This document shows positions 15,066-15,820 of a stretch of 15,820 nucleotides of DNA, one piece after another. The position numbers were made by a program, and so were the translations under genes. The stretch is taken from contig CAZQZC010000059.1 of NCBI GenBank assembly GCA_964597685.1, forward strand, positions 1 through 15,820. Direction: 5' to 3'. Every line of letters starts with the position of its first letter. The stretch's first letter is position 1. A model generated the notes under the pieces. That model searched no databases and had not been told where the DNA came from. It saw only the letters and a program-made list of their open reading frames with translations. This DNA is from JBCBTJ01 sp964597685 (GTDB taxonomy: Bacteria; Pseudomonadota; Alphaproteobacteria; Caulobacterales; Hyphomonadaceae).

Positions 15066-15820
15066 CATGACCGACACGACCGAATACACGCCCCCGAAAG
15101 TCTGGACCTGGGACGCCGAGAGCGGCGGACGCTTCGCCGCCATCAACCGGCCGATCGCGGGGCCGACCCATGACAAAGAGCTGCCCGTCGGCAAGCACCC
15201 GCTGCAGCTCTACTCGCTGGCGACGCCGAATGGCGTGAAGGTCACCCTGATGCTGGAGGAGCTTCTCGCCGCTGGCCATTCGGGCGCGGAATACGACGCC
15301 TGGCTCATCCGCATCACCGAGGGCGACCAATTCTCCTCCGGCTATGTGGCCGCCAATCCGAACTCCAAAATCCCGGTCATGGTCGACCATTCGACGGACA
15401 CGCCGACGCGGGTGTTCGAAAGCGCTTCGATCCTCCTTTACTTGGCCGAGAAATTCGGCGCGTTCCTGCCGAGCGAGCACCATAAGCGCACCGAGGCGCT
15501 GAATTGGCTGTTCTGGCAGCTGGGCTCGGCCCCGTATCTCGGCGGCGGGTTCGGCCATTTCTACGCCTACGCCCCGACCAAGATGCAATACCCGATCGAC
15601 CGCTTCGCCATGGAAGTGAAGCGCCAGATGGACGTGCTCGACCGCAATCTCTCCGAGCGCGACTTCATGGCCGGCGACGAATACTCCATCGCCGACATGG
15701 CGATCTGGCCGTGGTATGGCGGCCTGGCGAAGGGCCTTTTGTACGAGGCCGGCGAATTCCTCGCCGTGCACGAATACAAGAACCTCACCCGCTGGGCCGA
15801 CCAGATCGCCGCCCGGCCCG
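15066..15820 (+). CDS. yghU: YghU-type glutathione transferase (3' partial)
   Basis: The frame from ATG 15066 stays open to the window edge (251 codons; Escherichia coli YghU is about 288 residues). YghU is a nu-class glutathione transferase with disulfide-bond reductase activity that binds two glutathiones. Diagnostic parts are NRPIAGPTHDKELPVGKHPL, then YSLATPNGVKVTLMLEELL with the TPN motif (T53-N55), NPNSKIPVMVDH, ESASILLYLAEKFGAFLP, then FWQLGSAPYLGGGFGHFYAY and the C-terminal domain ending ADMAIWPWYGGLAKG. The start agrees with the family, which has a short N-terminal extension before the thioredoxin fold. The AGGA at 15051 is 11 bases from the ATG and lies in a hairpin arm. Confidence 0.93.

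Noticed and set aside
12082..15771. Very long minus-strand open frame, continuous with the efflux gene (about 1,230 extra codons)
   Set aside because: It is antisense to the M1 peptidase in codon register, where a stop would need rare TTA, CTA or TCA codons in the sense gene. The translation is Arg/His/Gly-rich with no domains, and the CDF domain starts cleanly at 12081.

Overview
The window looks like core chromosome of a high-GC alphaproteobacterium. Evidence: strong G/C bias at third codon positions, short 'LAACGGG'-type lipoprotein signal peptides, a ymdB-yebC pair, and two genes that seem to lack leaders. I cannot place it below class with confidence; Caulobacterales/Hyphomonadales or Parvularculales-like lineages would fit. 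I see no tRNA, rRNA, CRISPR array, intact transposase or plasmid/phage replication gene.

Layout. (1) 1-1345: 3' part of a CPA1-type Na+/H+ antiporter with a cytosolic Rossmann (TrkA-N-like) domain, convergent with a YgjP/DUF45 zinc metalloprotease-like gene (1318-2046, minus). (2) 2115-3701: a large acidic lipoprotein of no recognised family with beta-rich repeats and calcium-loop-like motifs, ended by a strong intrinsic terminator (3725-3756). (3) 3789-5437: ymdB (metallophosphoesterase) and yebC (YebC/PmpR/TACO1 translation or transcription factor). (4) 5437-5594: a 158-bp TA-flanked palindromic element that fills the gap between yebC and a convergent PilZ gene. (5) 5601-7330, minus: PilZ protein, lysophospholipase-like hydrolase and SCP2 sterol-carrier protein. 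(6) 7443-9970: divergent acyl-CoA carboxyltransferase-like gene, then a DUF4349 lipoprotein. (7) 9953-12081, minus: a FieF-like cation-efflux transporter whose stop overlaps the start of a GH19 endolysin-like gene. (8) 12268-14982: lipoprotein M1 aminopeptidase. (9) 15066-end: partial yghU-type glutathione transferase behind a long hairpin.

How the genes fit together: most are envelope or housekeeping functions (three lipoproteins, two ion transporters, a muralytic enzyme, lipid/acyl-CoA enzymes). No single pathway joins them. The most plausible functional pairs are SCP2 with the divergent carboxyltransferase (acyl-CoA/lipid metabolism), ymdB with yebC, and the translationally coupled metal-efflux/endolysin pair.

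Most interesting items: the insertion-like element whose inferred empty site restores the yebC stop codon exactly; the efflux-endolysin overlap; the repeat lipoprotein; a 16-bp perfect palindrome at a divergent promoter; and the hairpin that sequesters the yghU ribosome-binding region. No clearly new defence or mobile system is visible.
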